The notes: generated by a model not told the origin, from the letters alone. 64,000 nt of DNA from Paenibacillus odorifer (GCF_000758725.1 NZ_CP009428.1:3348001-3412000), one strand, 5' to 3'. Positions 35,759 through 44,231 are shown, counted from the stretch's first letter. Program-made: numbers and translations.

Positions 35759-38700
35759 CTTGAAAAGTTATCACTGTCCTCTGGTACAACAAAGGATACC
35801 AAGGTGCCTTCTCCAGGCTTACTCTGGATCGAGAGACCTTGACCATATAATTGACTTAACCTCCGATGGGTGTTGGCCAGCCCGATGCCACCTTTGCCTT
35901 CCATCAATGGCTTCAGCAGTAAAGAGAGTGTTCCGGAATCCATGCCTTGCCCATCATCCTCCACTTCAATCTTTACAGCCTTGTGCAGACGGATAATTCG
36001 TATTTGAACAGTTCCACCCTGTTGGCGCTTAAGTATACCGTGCTTAACAGCATTTTCTACCAACGGTTGGATGGATAGAGGAGGGATTAGGATATCAATA
36101 TTCGGATCTATCTTCCAGACAACAGATATCCTTTCTGCAAATCGAGTCTGTTCAATATACAGATAAGATTCTACCAATTCCAGTTCATGGGAGAGGTTCA
36201 CGAGCTCTCCGACATTTAAAAAGTCAAAACTGATTCTTAAGAAAGAAGTAAACGCACCAATGAGCTCCTGCATTTTTTTAGTATCCAAATCACTGAGTGC
36301 GGCAATAGAGTTTAACGTATTGAATAAAAAATGTGGTTGTATCTGTGCTTGTAGATATGCTGCTTCTATCCGCACCCGTTCATTGAAGGATAACTTCATT
36401 GCAGTTAAAGCCCGAATACGATATTTAAGCTCCACTGCGTCCACAGGTTTTGTGACATAATCATTGGCACCGGACAAAAATCCAGTATAAATATCCTCAG
36501 GCTGACTACGGGCAGTAAGCAATAGAATTGGAAGCTCATATAAGGAGTAGCTAGTACGAACCTTCTGTGTTAATTCGTATCCCGACATCTGTGGCATCAT
36601 AACATCGCCAATAAGTAAGTCCCAGTTCCTTTTATCCAACAATTCCAATGCTTCATGGGCTGAGTTCACGGTAGTTATGATATAAGGTTCGGTTTCAAGA
36701 ATACCCTTTAGTACATTCAGATTGACAGGATCATCATCTACCACCAGAATATTTACCTTAATCTCTGTAAAAAGCGGTGGAATTTTTTCAGAGTGATTAC
36801 TTGGCTGATGTTCGGAAATTCCCCACTCAGTCATCTGTCTATGAATCTCATCTGCCATATACGAAACTGTAGGTTCCGTCTGTCTTATTATCTGTTCGCT
36901 GTAAGAATCGGCAAGAGAGAGTGTGAAACTAAAAGTTGAACCTTTACCAAGCTCTGATTGAATGCGTAGGCTGCTTCCATGCAGTTCTACCAGCTGCCGG
37001 CATATGCTTAATCCCAGCCCAATTCCACGCCCGTCATTTATTCCGTGAGGGCCTTGCTCATAGGGTAGAAATATCCTTGCCATAGTCTCTTCAGTCATGC
37101 CCACTCCGGTATCTGTCACATAGATAAGAACCTGTCCGTCCTGTTCCTCACCCTTAACAGCTACAAGTCCTGCTTCGGTGTATTTGAGCGCGTTGTGCAC
37201 CAGATTTAATAAAACCTGCACCAGTCTTTTCTCGTCCGCAAGAACTGGCGGCATAGCTTCCGGGATATCCATAGATAGCTGTACTGGCTTACCTTCAATC
37301 ATATATTGAAGCATACTAATCACACCGGGAACTACCGATTGAACCGAAATAGGTTCCTGTTGTAAAATAACACGATGCTCCTGAAGACGGACCACATCCA
37401 GTAGATCACCAAGCATATGAGACATACGGCGGCTGATTGTAATCAGCAGCTCCATATCTTGACGGCTACTTTCGTAAAGTCTGTCCTTTTCCTTTGTGAC
37501 AATATTTTGTGCGATATTCATGATTCCGTGAAGCGGTGTGCGCAGCTCATGTGAGGTGTTAGCGAGAAACTGGTCCTTAAGTTTGTCTGCTTTTTTCAGC
37601 TGCTCATTCAGTTCCATGTTCTCTTTAGCATTTTGAAAATACTTTTTAAACCAATATGCTGAGAAGCCCACGATGGCTGCGATAATATCCAAAGGATAAT
37701 AGACAATTGAATAGTGTCCGTTACTATCCCACAAATTCCATAACAAATTAGAAACGATCGCCGCACCTGATAACAGCAGAAAAACAACATCTTTATCATC
37801 TTGCTTTTTGAACAATAAGCGCCCTAAGCTATAGAGCAACCAAATGAAGGGAATATACTGGAATACTTGAATGATTCCCAAATGAATGGATGTGCTGACC
37901 CAATAAGCTGGGACGGTAAGTATAAAAACAGAATAAAGACCAAGACTCACTACGTATGCACGTAACCCCTTATTGATTTTGGCAACTGAGGTGAATTTTC
38001 TAAAAACAAGAAGAATAAAAAGATTTTGCCACAAAAAAGCAAGCAAACGGATCTTTAATGACCAGGTATAATTAATCGGCACTATTGCAAGAAGTAAGTT
38101 GTCATTACGGGCTAAAATGATAACAGCTACGGATAATGTCATTAACCCTACAAGAAACAAAGCACGTTCTTTAGGATTAAATAAATAAAGAATGCAGGCA
38201 TAGAGCCCATGCAATAACAGGATGATTGCTGTTAACATTTGAAAACCTACGGTATAAAAGTATGTACGGTCAACTTTTTCCTGAGAACCAAAATAAACAG
38301 GCCCTCCAATCCCCCCCTTATAGGGTAGATCAAAGTTTGCTACACTAATAAACACATCAATTACTGTTGTGTTTTTTGTGAAATAGGATACTTTATATGA
38401 GGTGGTTTTGGGCACATAAGTATCGGCATCAAGAGATATTGTCCCATTATTGAGCAATAGGCTACCGTTAATTTCTACGCTGGATGCAGTATAGATTTGT
38501 TTGATCCACAATGCTACAGGCTGCTGAAGGGGTTCTACCAAAATTCGCAGACGATACGTACCAAAACCGTACGAAGAAGGGTCATCCGTTCCTATCGCGC
38601 GGCTCCAGTCTCCGGGAACTTGAAGCGGGAGGGAAGGTTCTGGTAAAGTTGAAATATCCTTGGACGTTACGAATTGCGAAGGATAGAAGCTCCATTCACC

Positions 38701-38883
38701 ATCCAGCCTGAATAAGTTAGACTGCTCCAGATCCTGGCCGCGTAAATCCAGTACACCATTGTTAATCACAGGTACAGTGTTGGAAACCTTAAATATACTC
38801 AACCAAATGCAGCGTAGGCCAAAGAGAATGCTTATAAAAAGTAGAATGATAGCTAATTTGTTTAGAATAGTTTTATTTTTCAT
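35740..38883 (-). CDS. Hybrid sensor histidine kinase with two kinase modules
   Basis: This 1047-residue sensor is membrane-bound. Order: signal anchor (8-28); 7TMR-DISM extracellular jelly-roll domain (about 50-200); seven membrane helices (about 210-405); HisKA with H445 (SHELRTPLHG); HATPase (DTGVGMTEETMARIF, GIGLGLSI); receiver domain with phospho-acceptor D760 (GDVMMPQMSG); then a second kinase of the LytS type with H851 (QIQPHFLFNTLNS) and a second HATPase (EDDGQGMDSG). Phosphate could pass from H445 to D760 and on to the second kinase. No DNA-binding output is present and no partner response regulator lies next to it. ATG lacks a ribosome site, and a TATAAT lies eight bases upstream, so the message may be nearly leaderless. 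Confidence 0.9.
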   Translation of the reverse strand: MKNKTILNKLAIILLFISILFGLRCIWLSIFKVSNTVPVINNGVLDLRGQDLEQSNLFRLDGEWSFYPSQFVTSKDISTLPEPSLPLQVPGDWSRAIGTDDPSSYGFGTYRLRILVEPLQQPVALWIKQIYTASSVEINGSLLLNNGTISLDADTYVPKTTSYKVSYFTKNTTVIDVFISVANFDLPYKGGIGGPVYFGSQEKVDRTYFYTVGFQMLTAIILLLHGLYACILYLFNPKERALFLVGLMTLSVAVIILARNDNLLLAIVPINYTWSLKIRLLAFLWQNLFILLVFRKFTSVAKINKGLRAYVVSLGLYSVFILTVPAYWVSTSIHLGIIQVFQYIPFIWLLYSLGRLLFKKQDDKDVVFLLLSGAAIVSNLLWNLWDSNGHYSIVYYPLDIIAAIVGFSAYWFKKYFQNAKENMELNEQLKKADKLKDQFLANTSHELRTPLHGIMNIAQNIVTKEKDRLYESSRQDMELLITISRRMSHMLGDLLDVVRLQEHRVILQQEPISVQSVVPGVISMLQYMIEGKPVQLSMDIPEAMPPVLADEKRLVQVLLNLVHNALKYTEAGLVAVKGEEQDGQVLIYVTDTGVGMTEETMARIFLPYEQGPHGINDGRGIGLGLSICRQLVELHGSSLRIQSELGKGSTFSFTLSLADSYSEQIIRQTEPTVSYMADEIHRQMTEWGISEHQPSNHSEKIPPLFTEIKVNILVVDDDPVNLNVLKGILETEPYIITTVNSAHEALELLDKRNWDLLIGDVMMPQMSGYELTQKVRTSYSLYELPILLLTARSQPEDIYTGFLSGANDYVTKPVDAVELKYRIRALTAMKLSFNERVRIEAAYLQAQIQPHFLFNTLNSIAALSDLDTKKMQELIGAFTSFLRISFDFLNVGELVNLSHELELVESYLYIEQTRFAERISVVWKIDPNIDILIPPLSIQPLVENAVKHGILKRQQGGTVQIRIIRLHKAVKIEVEDDGQGMDSGTLSLLLKPLMEGKGGIGLANTHRRLSQLYGQGLSIQSKPGEGTLVSFVVPEDSDNFSSKKAAP

Positions 38884-39106
38884 GAGAACATTATAGCAAA
38901 TAATTCTAATCTAGAATCTAAAATGAAGATTATTTACATAAGAAGGAGAAGTAATGAGCAACGGACACTGCGTGGGGTTAGGAGGAATGATCCCCAAATG
39001 GAAGAAGCATGATGTAACTCCTTGAACACTTGAGTACTCGAATCCTCGAACACACAGATACTTCAATACTTGATTGGTGCTTTGCTGTTGGGCGTTTGTA
39101 TTACTT

Positions 39107-39168
39107 GATGTGCGACTATGCTGTTTGTTTGACGTCTGTGATACCGGATGTGCGACTATGCTGCTTGT
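39107..39168 (+). repeat. Direct repeat, 40-base period
   Basis: GATGTGCGACTATGCTG followed by YTTGTT occurs at about 39107-39128 and 39147-39168. Flanking GCGTTTGTATT and GCGTTTTGTATT also echo each other, so the unit may once have been longer. Confidence 0.7.
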
Positions 39169-39215
39169 TATGCGTTTTGTATTCCCACACTCCCACGCTC
39201 TCTCTTCACCATGAG

Positions 39216-39399
39216 CGATCGGACTCAGTTGCAGCTATTTGGCTGAATTTTGTCTTTTAAGAAGTGTTTCGGACCCCAGAGGCGTTATTCGTTCCAAATA
39301 TGCGCGATATGAGGGATTTTCGAGCCAATAGCGACTATAGAGTCCGATAGGTTCTCAAATGAGCCGAATTATGGCTAATAGCGACTCTGGAGTCCGATA
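39216..39399. repeat. Three copies of a 25-base imperfect dyad repeat
   Basis: Copies are at 39216-39243 (inverted), 39325-39349 and 39374-39399. The shared form is YAATAGCGACT-(C/A)TRGAGTCCGATAG, itself containing GACTC-TG-GAGTC in one copy. The last two are exactly 50 bases apart. Dispersed short repeats of this style occur between genes in Paenibacillus (my recollection, not checked). Confidence 0.65.
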
Positions 39400-39583
39400 G
39401 ACTTCACTCATGCTTCTATTGTCATTTGTCTTAAGCTTGGCTTCTCGTTTATTGGTGAATATGATGTTGAATACCCCGTTGGCACTACCATTCGATGTAA
39501 TGACTGGAGGTTAACGGTGGATTCTCCTTAATCCTAAAGGGTATATTATTAGATAATTTAATGCAGACAGGAGTGTAGATACG

Positions 39584-39931
39584 ATGATTAAAGGTTTCGG
39601 AGGAATATTCTGGAGAACTAAGAATCTTGAAGCTACAAAAAAGTGGTACAGTGAGGTGTTGAAGCTTGACATAGAGAATTGGAATGGGACTGTGATAAAA
39701 CCTCAAGTGGGAAATGAGACTATCTTTTCTTTCTTTACCGAGGATGATAGTTATTTTCCAACAGAACAACAAGTGATGTTAAATTTCCAAGTGCATGATC
39801 TAAACGAGACGATTAAGCATTTTGAACAGATTGGTGTACCTCTTGCAAAGAAAATAGAGATTAGTGAATTTGGAAAGTTTATTTGGATTGAAGACCCAGA
39901 AGGTCGACTGATCGAGCTTTGGGAGAAATAA
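39584..39931 (+). CDS. VOC-family (glyoxalase-fold) protein
   Basis: This 115-residue protein is of the vicinal-oxygen-chelate fold. It begins FGGIFWRTKNLEATKKWYSEVLKLDIENW and ends IEISEFGKFIWIEDPEGRLIELWE, where the glutamate is a possible metal ligand. Such single-domain proteins serve as glyoxalases, dioxygenases or drug-binding proteins; the role here is unknown. ACAGGAG precedes the ATG. It stands alone after the repeat-rich region. Confidence 0.82.
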   Translation: MIKGFGGIFWRTKNLEATKKWYSEVLKLDIENWNGTVIKPQVGNETIFSFFTEDDSYFPTEQQVMLNFQVHDLNETIKHFEQIGVPLAKKIEISEFGKFIWIEDPEGRLIELWEK

Positions 39932-40018
39932 GGAGTTGCACATCTTTGCTATTGAGCTAACAGGTGCGTTAGTTTAATAAAAACTCAGTTCAACATCTAA
40001 CTGTAAATGAATTAGGGA

Positions 40019-40135
40019 TTAAAGTTGAATTAACTCCTTGGGTAATACTTCTTCAAAGCTTTCAGCTCCTTGGAAGAATTCATTAGCTTCTATCACCTGA
40101 GGTGCGGCGCTTGCGTTGCATGCATGGCTAACAGA
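40019..40135 (-). pseudogene. C-terminal gene remnant
   Basis: Read on the minus strand, about 39 codons give a protein-like tail (HACNASAAPQVIEANEFF, then FEEVLPKELIQL) ending at a stop. The frame is blocked upstream by an in-frame TAG. It has no start and no ribosome site. I do not recognise the parent family. Confidence 0.35.
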
Positions 40136-40151
40136 ATACTATTCTCACCCA

Positions 40152-40186
40152 AATAGGGAGCATACCATCTAGGTGTACTCCCTATT
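40152..40186. terminator. Hairpin, possible terminator
   Basis: AATAGGGAGCATACC pairs with GGTGTACTCCCTATT with two mismatches. There is no clear T-run, so it may be a leftover terminator of the lost gene. Confidence 0.4.
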
Positions 40187-40280
40187 GCATTGAAGGAACT
40201 GGAAAATTAGTGCAACATTTCACCTATTAATAAAGTCAATAAAGATGTTATGAAATAAAATCATAAGAGCAGGTGGTAAA

Positions 40281-40844
40281 TTGAATCTTCGTTTAATCAC
40301 GTTAATATGTTTATTCACATTCGCGTTCTTTATTGCAAATGGACAAGATGCTAAAGCTTTATCCTGTGTCGAGATAGGAAGTCCCCAAGAAGCCCTAGAG
40401 GTCTACGGTGGAGCTATTTATGGTGAAGTAAAACAAATAAAGGTTGATTTGAAACAAGAAGGATTTGCGGGGCCAAAAGAGAAAATCAGATATATATTAG
40501 TGGATGTTGAACGAAGTTGGAATACTGAAGTTGACTCTCAAATTATTGTGGGAACAGACTACACTTGGGGTTTTGATTTTAAGAAAGGTAATAAATACTT
40601 AATATACATAAGCGAAGTGGATGGCGTAACAAGCAGTAGTCCATGCAGTTCAACCATTGAAATGAATAACCTTAACCAAGCAACAGAACTATTCGGTGAA
40701 GGACTTCGACCCAAACAGCAAGTACACATAGAATACAAGATGTGGTTAATGTTTGAGCAGGATACTGATTTGTATATCGTAATTGCAATAGTACTAGTAG
40801 TGATTTCAGTCATTTACCTGAGAGCAAGAAAGAAAAAGAGCTAA
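40281..40844 (+). CDS. Exported NTR/TIMP-like protein with C-terminal membrane anchor
   Basis: This is a 187-residue protein. The signal peptide is about 1-27, ending before LSCVEIG. The body resembles netrin-like (NTR/TIMP) beta-barrel proteins of Bacillota: EALEVYGGAIYGEVKQI, ILVDVERSWNTEVDSQIIVGT, YTWGFDFKKGNKYLIYI and a paired cysteine in SPCSSTI. A membrane helix at about 163-180 followed by RARKKKS anchors it. The function of bacterial members is unknown. The start is TTG with AGGTGG only a few bases upstream. Confidence 0.7.
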   Translation: MNLRLITLICLFTFAFFIANGQDAKALSCVEIGSPQEALEVYGGAIYGEVKQIKVDLKQEGFAGPKEKIRYILVDVERSWNTEVDSQIIVGTDYTWGFDFKKGNKYLIYISEVDGVTSSSPCSSTIEMNNLNQATELFGEGLRPKQQVHIEYKMWLMFEQDTDLYIVIAIVLVVISVIYLRARKKKS

Positions 40845-40944
40845 GTGTAATCTTATTGCACTAACGGTTAGGATAGTTCAAATAAAATTAAGAAAAAGAT
40901 AGCTGAACTAATTACTATTTCATTCATAACATGTGAGGTGCGAG

Positions 40945-41826
40945 TTGAACTTAGTAGAAACGATCATAAAAAGATTTAACCTTAATGTATTAAGTATAGA
41001 TAATGTTCCTGAGTCCTTTAGTTCACAAGTATACAAGCTGAATCTTACTAATGGAGAAACGGTGTATGCGAAGATCCCTTATAACAGGGATAAGCTATAT
41101 CGCGAATATCGTATGCTTGAAATGTTGAGAGAGGTATTACCGGTTCCAAAAGTGTTAGACTTCTGGAGTGGGGATGACTTAATCTCTGGTGCATTACTTT
41201 TATCTGAGATTAAAGGTATACCATGTACAGGTGCTATTAACGATGAATTAGCATTTCAAATTGGGTTACTTCACGCAAACCTGCATGAAGTTAAAATGCC
41301 GGGATATGGTGTGGAAGGATTAGACGGTTTTCAATTTTCTAATCAGAACAATTGGAGACTTTATATAAGAAATAGCTTTGAAAAATTTATAGAACCTTGC
41401 AAGGAAGTCCTTGAGAGAGGACTTTTCGAAAAATGTATTAATTACTTTGAGGGTTCTTTCTCAGTTTTACCTCCTCCTGATGGCCCGTGTGTTGTTCATA
41501 TGGATTTTCGACAAGGTAATATACTAACAAATAATAATATGGTTGTTGGAATTATTGATTTTGAGAGTGCACGGGGTGGATCCTCTGAAATTGATTTCAC
41601 AAAAATTAACCGATATGTTTGGGAAGTGAATCCTCAAAGTAGAATTTCGTATAAAAAGGGATATTCAACAATTCGTCCTCTAATGGATTTGGAAACAATA
41701 CTACCCTTTTATAATTTTTACGATGCTTTTAGTGCTGTTGTCTGGTGTAAAAATAGAGGGATTGAAAAGAACAGGGCGTTCCTAAAGGAAAGTATTTCTG
41801 TATTGCAGAAATCCGTAGGTTGTTGA
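40945..41826 (+). CDS. Aminoglycoside-phosphotransferase-fold kinase
   Basis: This is a protein of about 293 residues with the APH/choline-kinase fold. The catalytic loop is VVHMDFRQGNIL (HxDxxxxN) and the metal aspartate is in GIIDFESARGG. An N-lobe lysine is in VYAKIPY, followed by a glutamate helix (REYRMLEMLREV). Such kinases may act on antibiotics or on small metabolites. TTG 40945 has GAGG six bases upstream; GTG 40933 also starts in frame. The stop overlaps the next small gene. Confidence 0.8.
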   Translation: MNLVETIIKRFNLNVLSIDNVPESFSSQVYKLNLTNGETVYAKIPYNRDKLYREYRMLEMLREVLPVPKVLDFWSGDDLISGALLLSEIKGIPCTGAINDELAFQIGLLHANLHEVKMPGYGVEGLDGFQFSNQNNWRLYIRNSFEKFIEPCKEVLERGLFEKCINYFEGSFSVLPPPDGPCVVHMDFRQGNILTNNNMVVGIIDFESARGGSSEIDFTKINRYVWEVNPQSRISYKKGYSTIRPLMDLETILPFYNFYDAFSAVVWCKNRGIEKNRAFLKESISVLQKSVGC

Positions 41827-42182
41827 AATTACGGGACACGTTAGTTTGCGAAGGATATTCCTTGTTTTACGGAGGAGATGATAATCTGAAACTATTTATT
41901 GATTGGCTAAACCGCAATCGAATACGTCGATGCGAAGCCTGTAACACTGAGCTTAATATTTATTCATATTTCTCCGATGAATCGCAGATTTTGTACTGTG
42001 TTGCATGCAATAGGTATTATATTAGGGCGGACAAAAGCTCTCCCATATTTAAGTATGAAGTTTCCGAGGGGCTTTTAAAGATATGGGAAATGGACCCTTA
42101 TCATTGTTATTATACAGGGATTCCAATTAGCGAAGCATACGAGCCGAAGTGGATTAAATTTCTCCGTAAAATATTAAGATAA
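41820..42182 (+). CDS. Small zinc-ribbon-like protein of unknown function
   Basis: This is a protein of up to 120 residues with two CxxC pairs (CEAC and CVAC), 22 residues apart. The spacing suits a zinc ribbon. The rest is not recognised. The TTG start at 41820 overlaps the kinase stop. A second TTG at 41862 has GAAGG seven bases upstream and may be the real start. It is probably co-transcribed with the kinase. Confidence 0.55.
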   Translation: MLKLRDTLVCEGYSLFYGGDDNLKLFIDWLNRNRIRRCEACNTELNIYSYFSDESQILYCVACNRYYIRADKSSPIFKYEVSEGLLKIWEMDPYHCYYTGIPISEAYEPKWIKFLRKILR

Positions 42183-42561
42183 CAGGAAACGATAGTTAAA
42201 TAACGAGTTAAGACGACGAGCTACCTGCATTATGGGTAACTTTGTTACGTTAGCGGACATGATAGTGAATAAAGGATAGAATGATAGAGAAGGGCGAAGA
42301 TTAGATTGGTAGTAGCTGTCGAATTGTAATGTTGCAACGATGAATATAATAGCCCAAGAAGATTTTCGTCCAGCTGGTTGAACTTACTCCAGCTGGTGCA
42401 GAAATATTGGGTGCTATCTACGAACAATATCCTGAGTGGAACCAGCATCTAATAACTAAACTTGTACTTGTACCAGAGCAATGGGATAAGATAGCAGACT
42501 CTATTGACAATTTCATGCTAACTTTTGAAAAAAACAGAAAATCGAAATGGGGAGTGTGTTT
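42183..42561. other. Gap with gene remnant
   Basis: Bases 42183-42360 show nothing recognisable. Bases 42371-42604 carry a decayed coding frame that runs into the next gene. Confidence 0.5.
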
Positions 42562-42604
42562 ATGGAAAATATATACAACAAATTACATACCGCAGAAATA
42601 CTGA
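42371..42604 (+). pseudogene. Remnant resembling the C-terminus of a MarR-type regulator
   Basis: The frame reads QLVELTPAGAEILGAIYEQY and continues with WNQHLITKLVLVPEQWDKIADSIDNF. LxELTPAGxxIL is the usual wing-to-helix segment of winged-helix (MarR-like) regulators. No helix-turn-helix is present upstream, no start with a ribosome site is seen, and the end runs through the start of the next gene. It looks like a truncated leftover. Confidence 0.4.
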
Positions 42605-43011
42605 GCCGTATCGAGAATTTAAGTCCAAATTCTAAACCACAATGGGGAAAGATGAATGTTGCTCAAATGTTGGCTCACTGTTCAGCGTTTCAAGACATCG
42701 CAATCGGAAGTTCCTTTCCCCCAAGACATTGGCTAGGAATATTAATAGGAAGGTTTGTAAAATCTATTTTTTACAATGACAAGCCGGTACCACACAATAT
42801 GTCAACAATTCCGACCATACTTATTTTAGATGACAGAGATTTTGGGAAAGAAAAAGAAATACTGAAACAAAAGATTTTAATTTTTCAAAGTAACGGTCCG
42901 GAAAAATGTTCATCCCATCCACATCCTTTTTTCGGAAAATTCACTCCGGAGCAATGGGGTAAAGGGATTTATAAACATCTAGACCATCATTTAAGACAAT
43001 TTGGTGTTTAG
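42562..43011 (+). CDS. DUF1569-type (DinB-like) protein
   Basis: This 149-residue protein fits the DUF1569 family. It shows LHTAEILSRIENLSPNSKPQWGKMNVAQMLAHCSAFQDIAIG near the start, SSHPHPFFGKFTPEQWGKGIYKHLDHHLRQFG at the end. The histidines at these two places match the metal triad of the DinB fold. ATG 42562 with GGGGAG seven bases upstream is preferred over the ATG at 42547. The function is unknown. Confidence 0.78.
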   Translation: MENIYNKLHTAEILSRIENLSPNSKPQWGKMNVAQMLAHCSAFQDIAIGSSFPPRHWLGILIGRFVKSIFYNDKPVPHNMSTIPTILILDDRDFGKEKEILKQKILIFQSNGPEKCSSHPHPFFGKFTPEQWGKGIYKHLDHHLRQFGV

Positions 43012-43095
43012 TGTTTTTTCGCAATGAACAATAATATATTATTGACATAAAATCCCTATTACTTTATATTGTATCTAATTACATTGCAATCAAAT

Positions 43096-43343
43096 GCGAC
43101 GAAGAGGACAAGTAAATCCGGATATGTCGATCAGAGAACTGCCGGTTGGTGCGAGGCAGTGGACACCCGAATCGAACAATCGCCTCAGAGCTGGCTCCCG
43201 AAATCATAGTAGGCGGGCCCGGGATTCTGCCGTTACAAAGAAGCATCGTTGTTGGACGATGGCAGAGAGGGTGTATTCACGAATACACTAATCAGGGTGG
43301 TAACGCGGAATCTACTCCGTCCCTAATGGGACGGAGTTTTTTG
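43096..43343 (+). ncRNA. T-box riboswitch leader (probable isoleucine type)
   Basis: The leader has all T-box landmarks. GACGAAGAGGACAAGTA opens stem I. AGAGAACTGCC with GGTTGGTGCGAGGCAGT forms the distal loop. CAGAGCTGG closes stem I, AGTAGGCGGGCC and GCCGTTA mark stem II. AGGGTGGTAACGCGG (43292-43306) is the T-box, and a terminator ACTCCGTCCC/GGGACGGAGT with six T follows. The specifier is best read as ATC (43179-43181, Ile): it is followed by a purine and the closing CCTC. The T-box bulge UGGU predicts discriminator A73, which suits tRNA-Ile. CAA (Gln) is a less likely reading. Confidence 0.88.
43313..43343 (+). terminator. T-box transcription terminator
   Basis: ACTCCGTCCC pairs perfectly with GGGACGGAGT and is followed by TTTTTT. 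The T-box antiterminator overlaps its 5' arm. Confidence 0.88.
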
Positions 43344-43374
43344 CGTTCATATAAATAAATAAGGAGGAGTAACG

Positions 43375-44184
43375 ATGTTCCAAACAATCAATGTTTCCGA
43401 TCGCATACTAAGCCAGGATATGTTTATTGCTGATGAGGTTCAATACAACCTGATTCACCTTATTTGCGAGTCGAAGAGTTCTAGATGCTTAAAAGATTCT
43501 GGTGAAACAATGATCTATGCCCAGTCAACGGGACATAACGCATGGCTTTGGAGTTCTAAGGAGATTGCCGAGGATAAGAAGATCGTTCTCTACGAAGAAC
43601 TTATAGAATTCCTTAAAGGGACAACATTATCGGGAGTATCTGGAGAACCAAAAACAACAGAACGTTTTGCACAGCTGTATTCTCAGGCAAATAATCTTCA
43701 ATATGAGTCCACGATGACTATAGAATCTTATTTCTGTACAGATCCAAAGAAACCTTTGAACGTAAAGGGCATAATGCAACAAGCAACGAGAAAAAATGTG
43801 GCCATTGTAGCAGAATTTTTGGCGGGTTTCTCAGAGGGGGCTTATGGGATTACGGTGAACCCAGAAACTAAAATTCTAGATGCCAAGAGGATGATTGAGA
43901 CAGGTGACTTGTATTTATGGTTTGTAGACGATAAACCTGTATCGATGGCGTACATTGCACATCGGTCGGCAAGATATTCCAGATTAAATGCGGTATACAC
44001 ACCTCCGTCTTGCCGGAAAAAAGGTTATGCAAGTGCACTAGTAGCAGAGTTATGTTCTGTTCTTTTATCGGAGGATTTAGTGCCCATGCTTTATGCTGAT
44101 TTAAAGAATCCTGACTCCAATAAGGTTTATCGAAATATTGGTTTTGTGGAAAGCGGAAAGATTGTTGACATCAAGTTCAAATAG
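43375..44184 (+). CDS. GNAT-family acetyltransferase under T-box control
   Basis: This is a 269-residue protein. The C-terminal half is a GNAT domain of the FR47 type (RLNAVYTPPSCRKKGYASALVAELCSVLL, then LYADLKNPDSNKVYRNIGFVESGKIVDI). The N-terminal half (1-130) is a separate domain that I do not recognise. AAGGAGGAGTAACG precedes ATG. The only visible control is the T-box leader directly upstream, so the enzyme should be made when an aminoacyl-tRNA, probably Ile-tRNA, is undercharged. That is unusual for an acetyltransferase. It could detoxify an aminoacyl-tRNA-synthetase inhibitor or modify an amino acid (inference). Confidence 0.85.
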   Translation: MFQTINVSDRILSQDMFIADEVQYNLIHLICESKSSRCLKDSGETMIYAQSTGHNAWLWSSKEIAEDKKIVLYEELIEFLKGTTLSGVSGEPKTTERFAQLYSQANNLQYESTMTIESYFCTDPKKPLNVKGIMQQATRKNVAIVAEFLAGFSEGAYGITVNPETKILDAKRMIETGDLYLWFVDDKPVSMAYIAHRSARYSRLNAVYTPPSCRKKGYASALVAELCSVLLSEDLVPMLYADLKNPDSNKVYRNIGFVESGKIVDIKFK

Positions 44185-44190
44185 GCACGA

Positions 44191-44218
44191 AAGGGCTACC
44201 GCAAGGTAGTCCTTTTTC
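44191..44218 (+). terminator. Terminator
   Basis: AAGGGCTACC pairs with GGTAGTCCTT around GCAA and runs into TTTTT. Confidence 0.8.
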
Positions 44219-44231
44219 TATGATCAATATG

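Larger units (their letters stand above)
38884..39583. other. Gene-free accessory region with short repeats
   Basis: These 700 bases hold no convincing gene. Bases 39020-39065 are low-complexity variants of CTCGAATA/CTTGAACA. Two 22-base copies and three 25-base copies of unrelated repeat types follow (listed separately). A 76-codon open frame at 39030-39260 spans the repeats and is not believable as a protein. Confidence 0.6.
39932..40280. other. Intergenic region with gene remnant and hairpin
   Basis: The stretch holds a decayed minus-strand coding fragment (40019-40135) and a hairpin at 40151-40186. Nothing else is recognisable. Confidence 0.5.

Noticed and set aside
36260..36460. 66-codon plus-strand frame inside the hybrid kinase gene
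   Set aside because: It lies opposite the conserved LytS-type histidine region and has no start signals.
39030..39260. 76-codon open frame in the repeat region
   Set aside because: It spans short direct repeats and low-complexity sequence, has no ribosome site and no protein-like pattern.
39107..39399. Possible CRISPR array
   Set aside because: Repeats are few, of two different types, mixed in orientation, with no uniform spacer lengths and no cas genes.
43171..43173. TCG (Ser) read as specifier from the first GAA
   Set aside because: It would leave about seven unpaired bases before the closing CCTC of stem I, and tRNA-Ser has G73.
43177..43179. CAA (Gln) as T-box specifier
   Set aside because: It follows GAA, but the next base is T rather than a purine, and the UGGU bulge would not pair well with a G73 tRNA-Gln.
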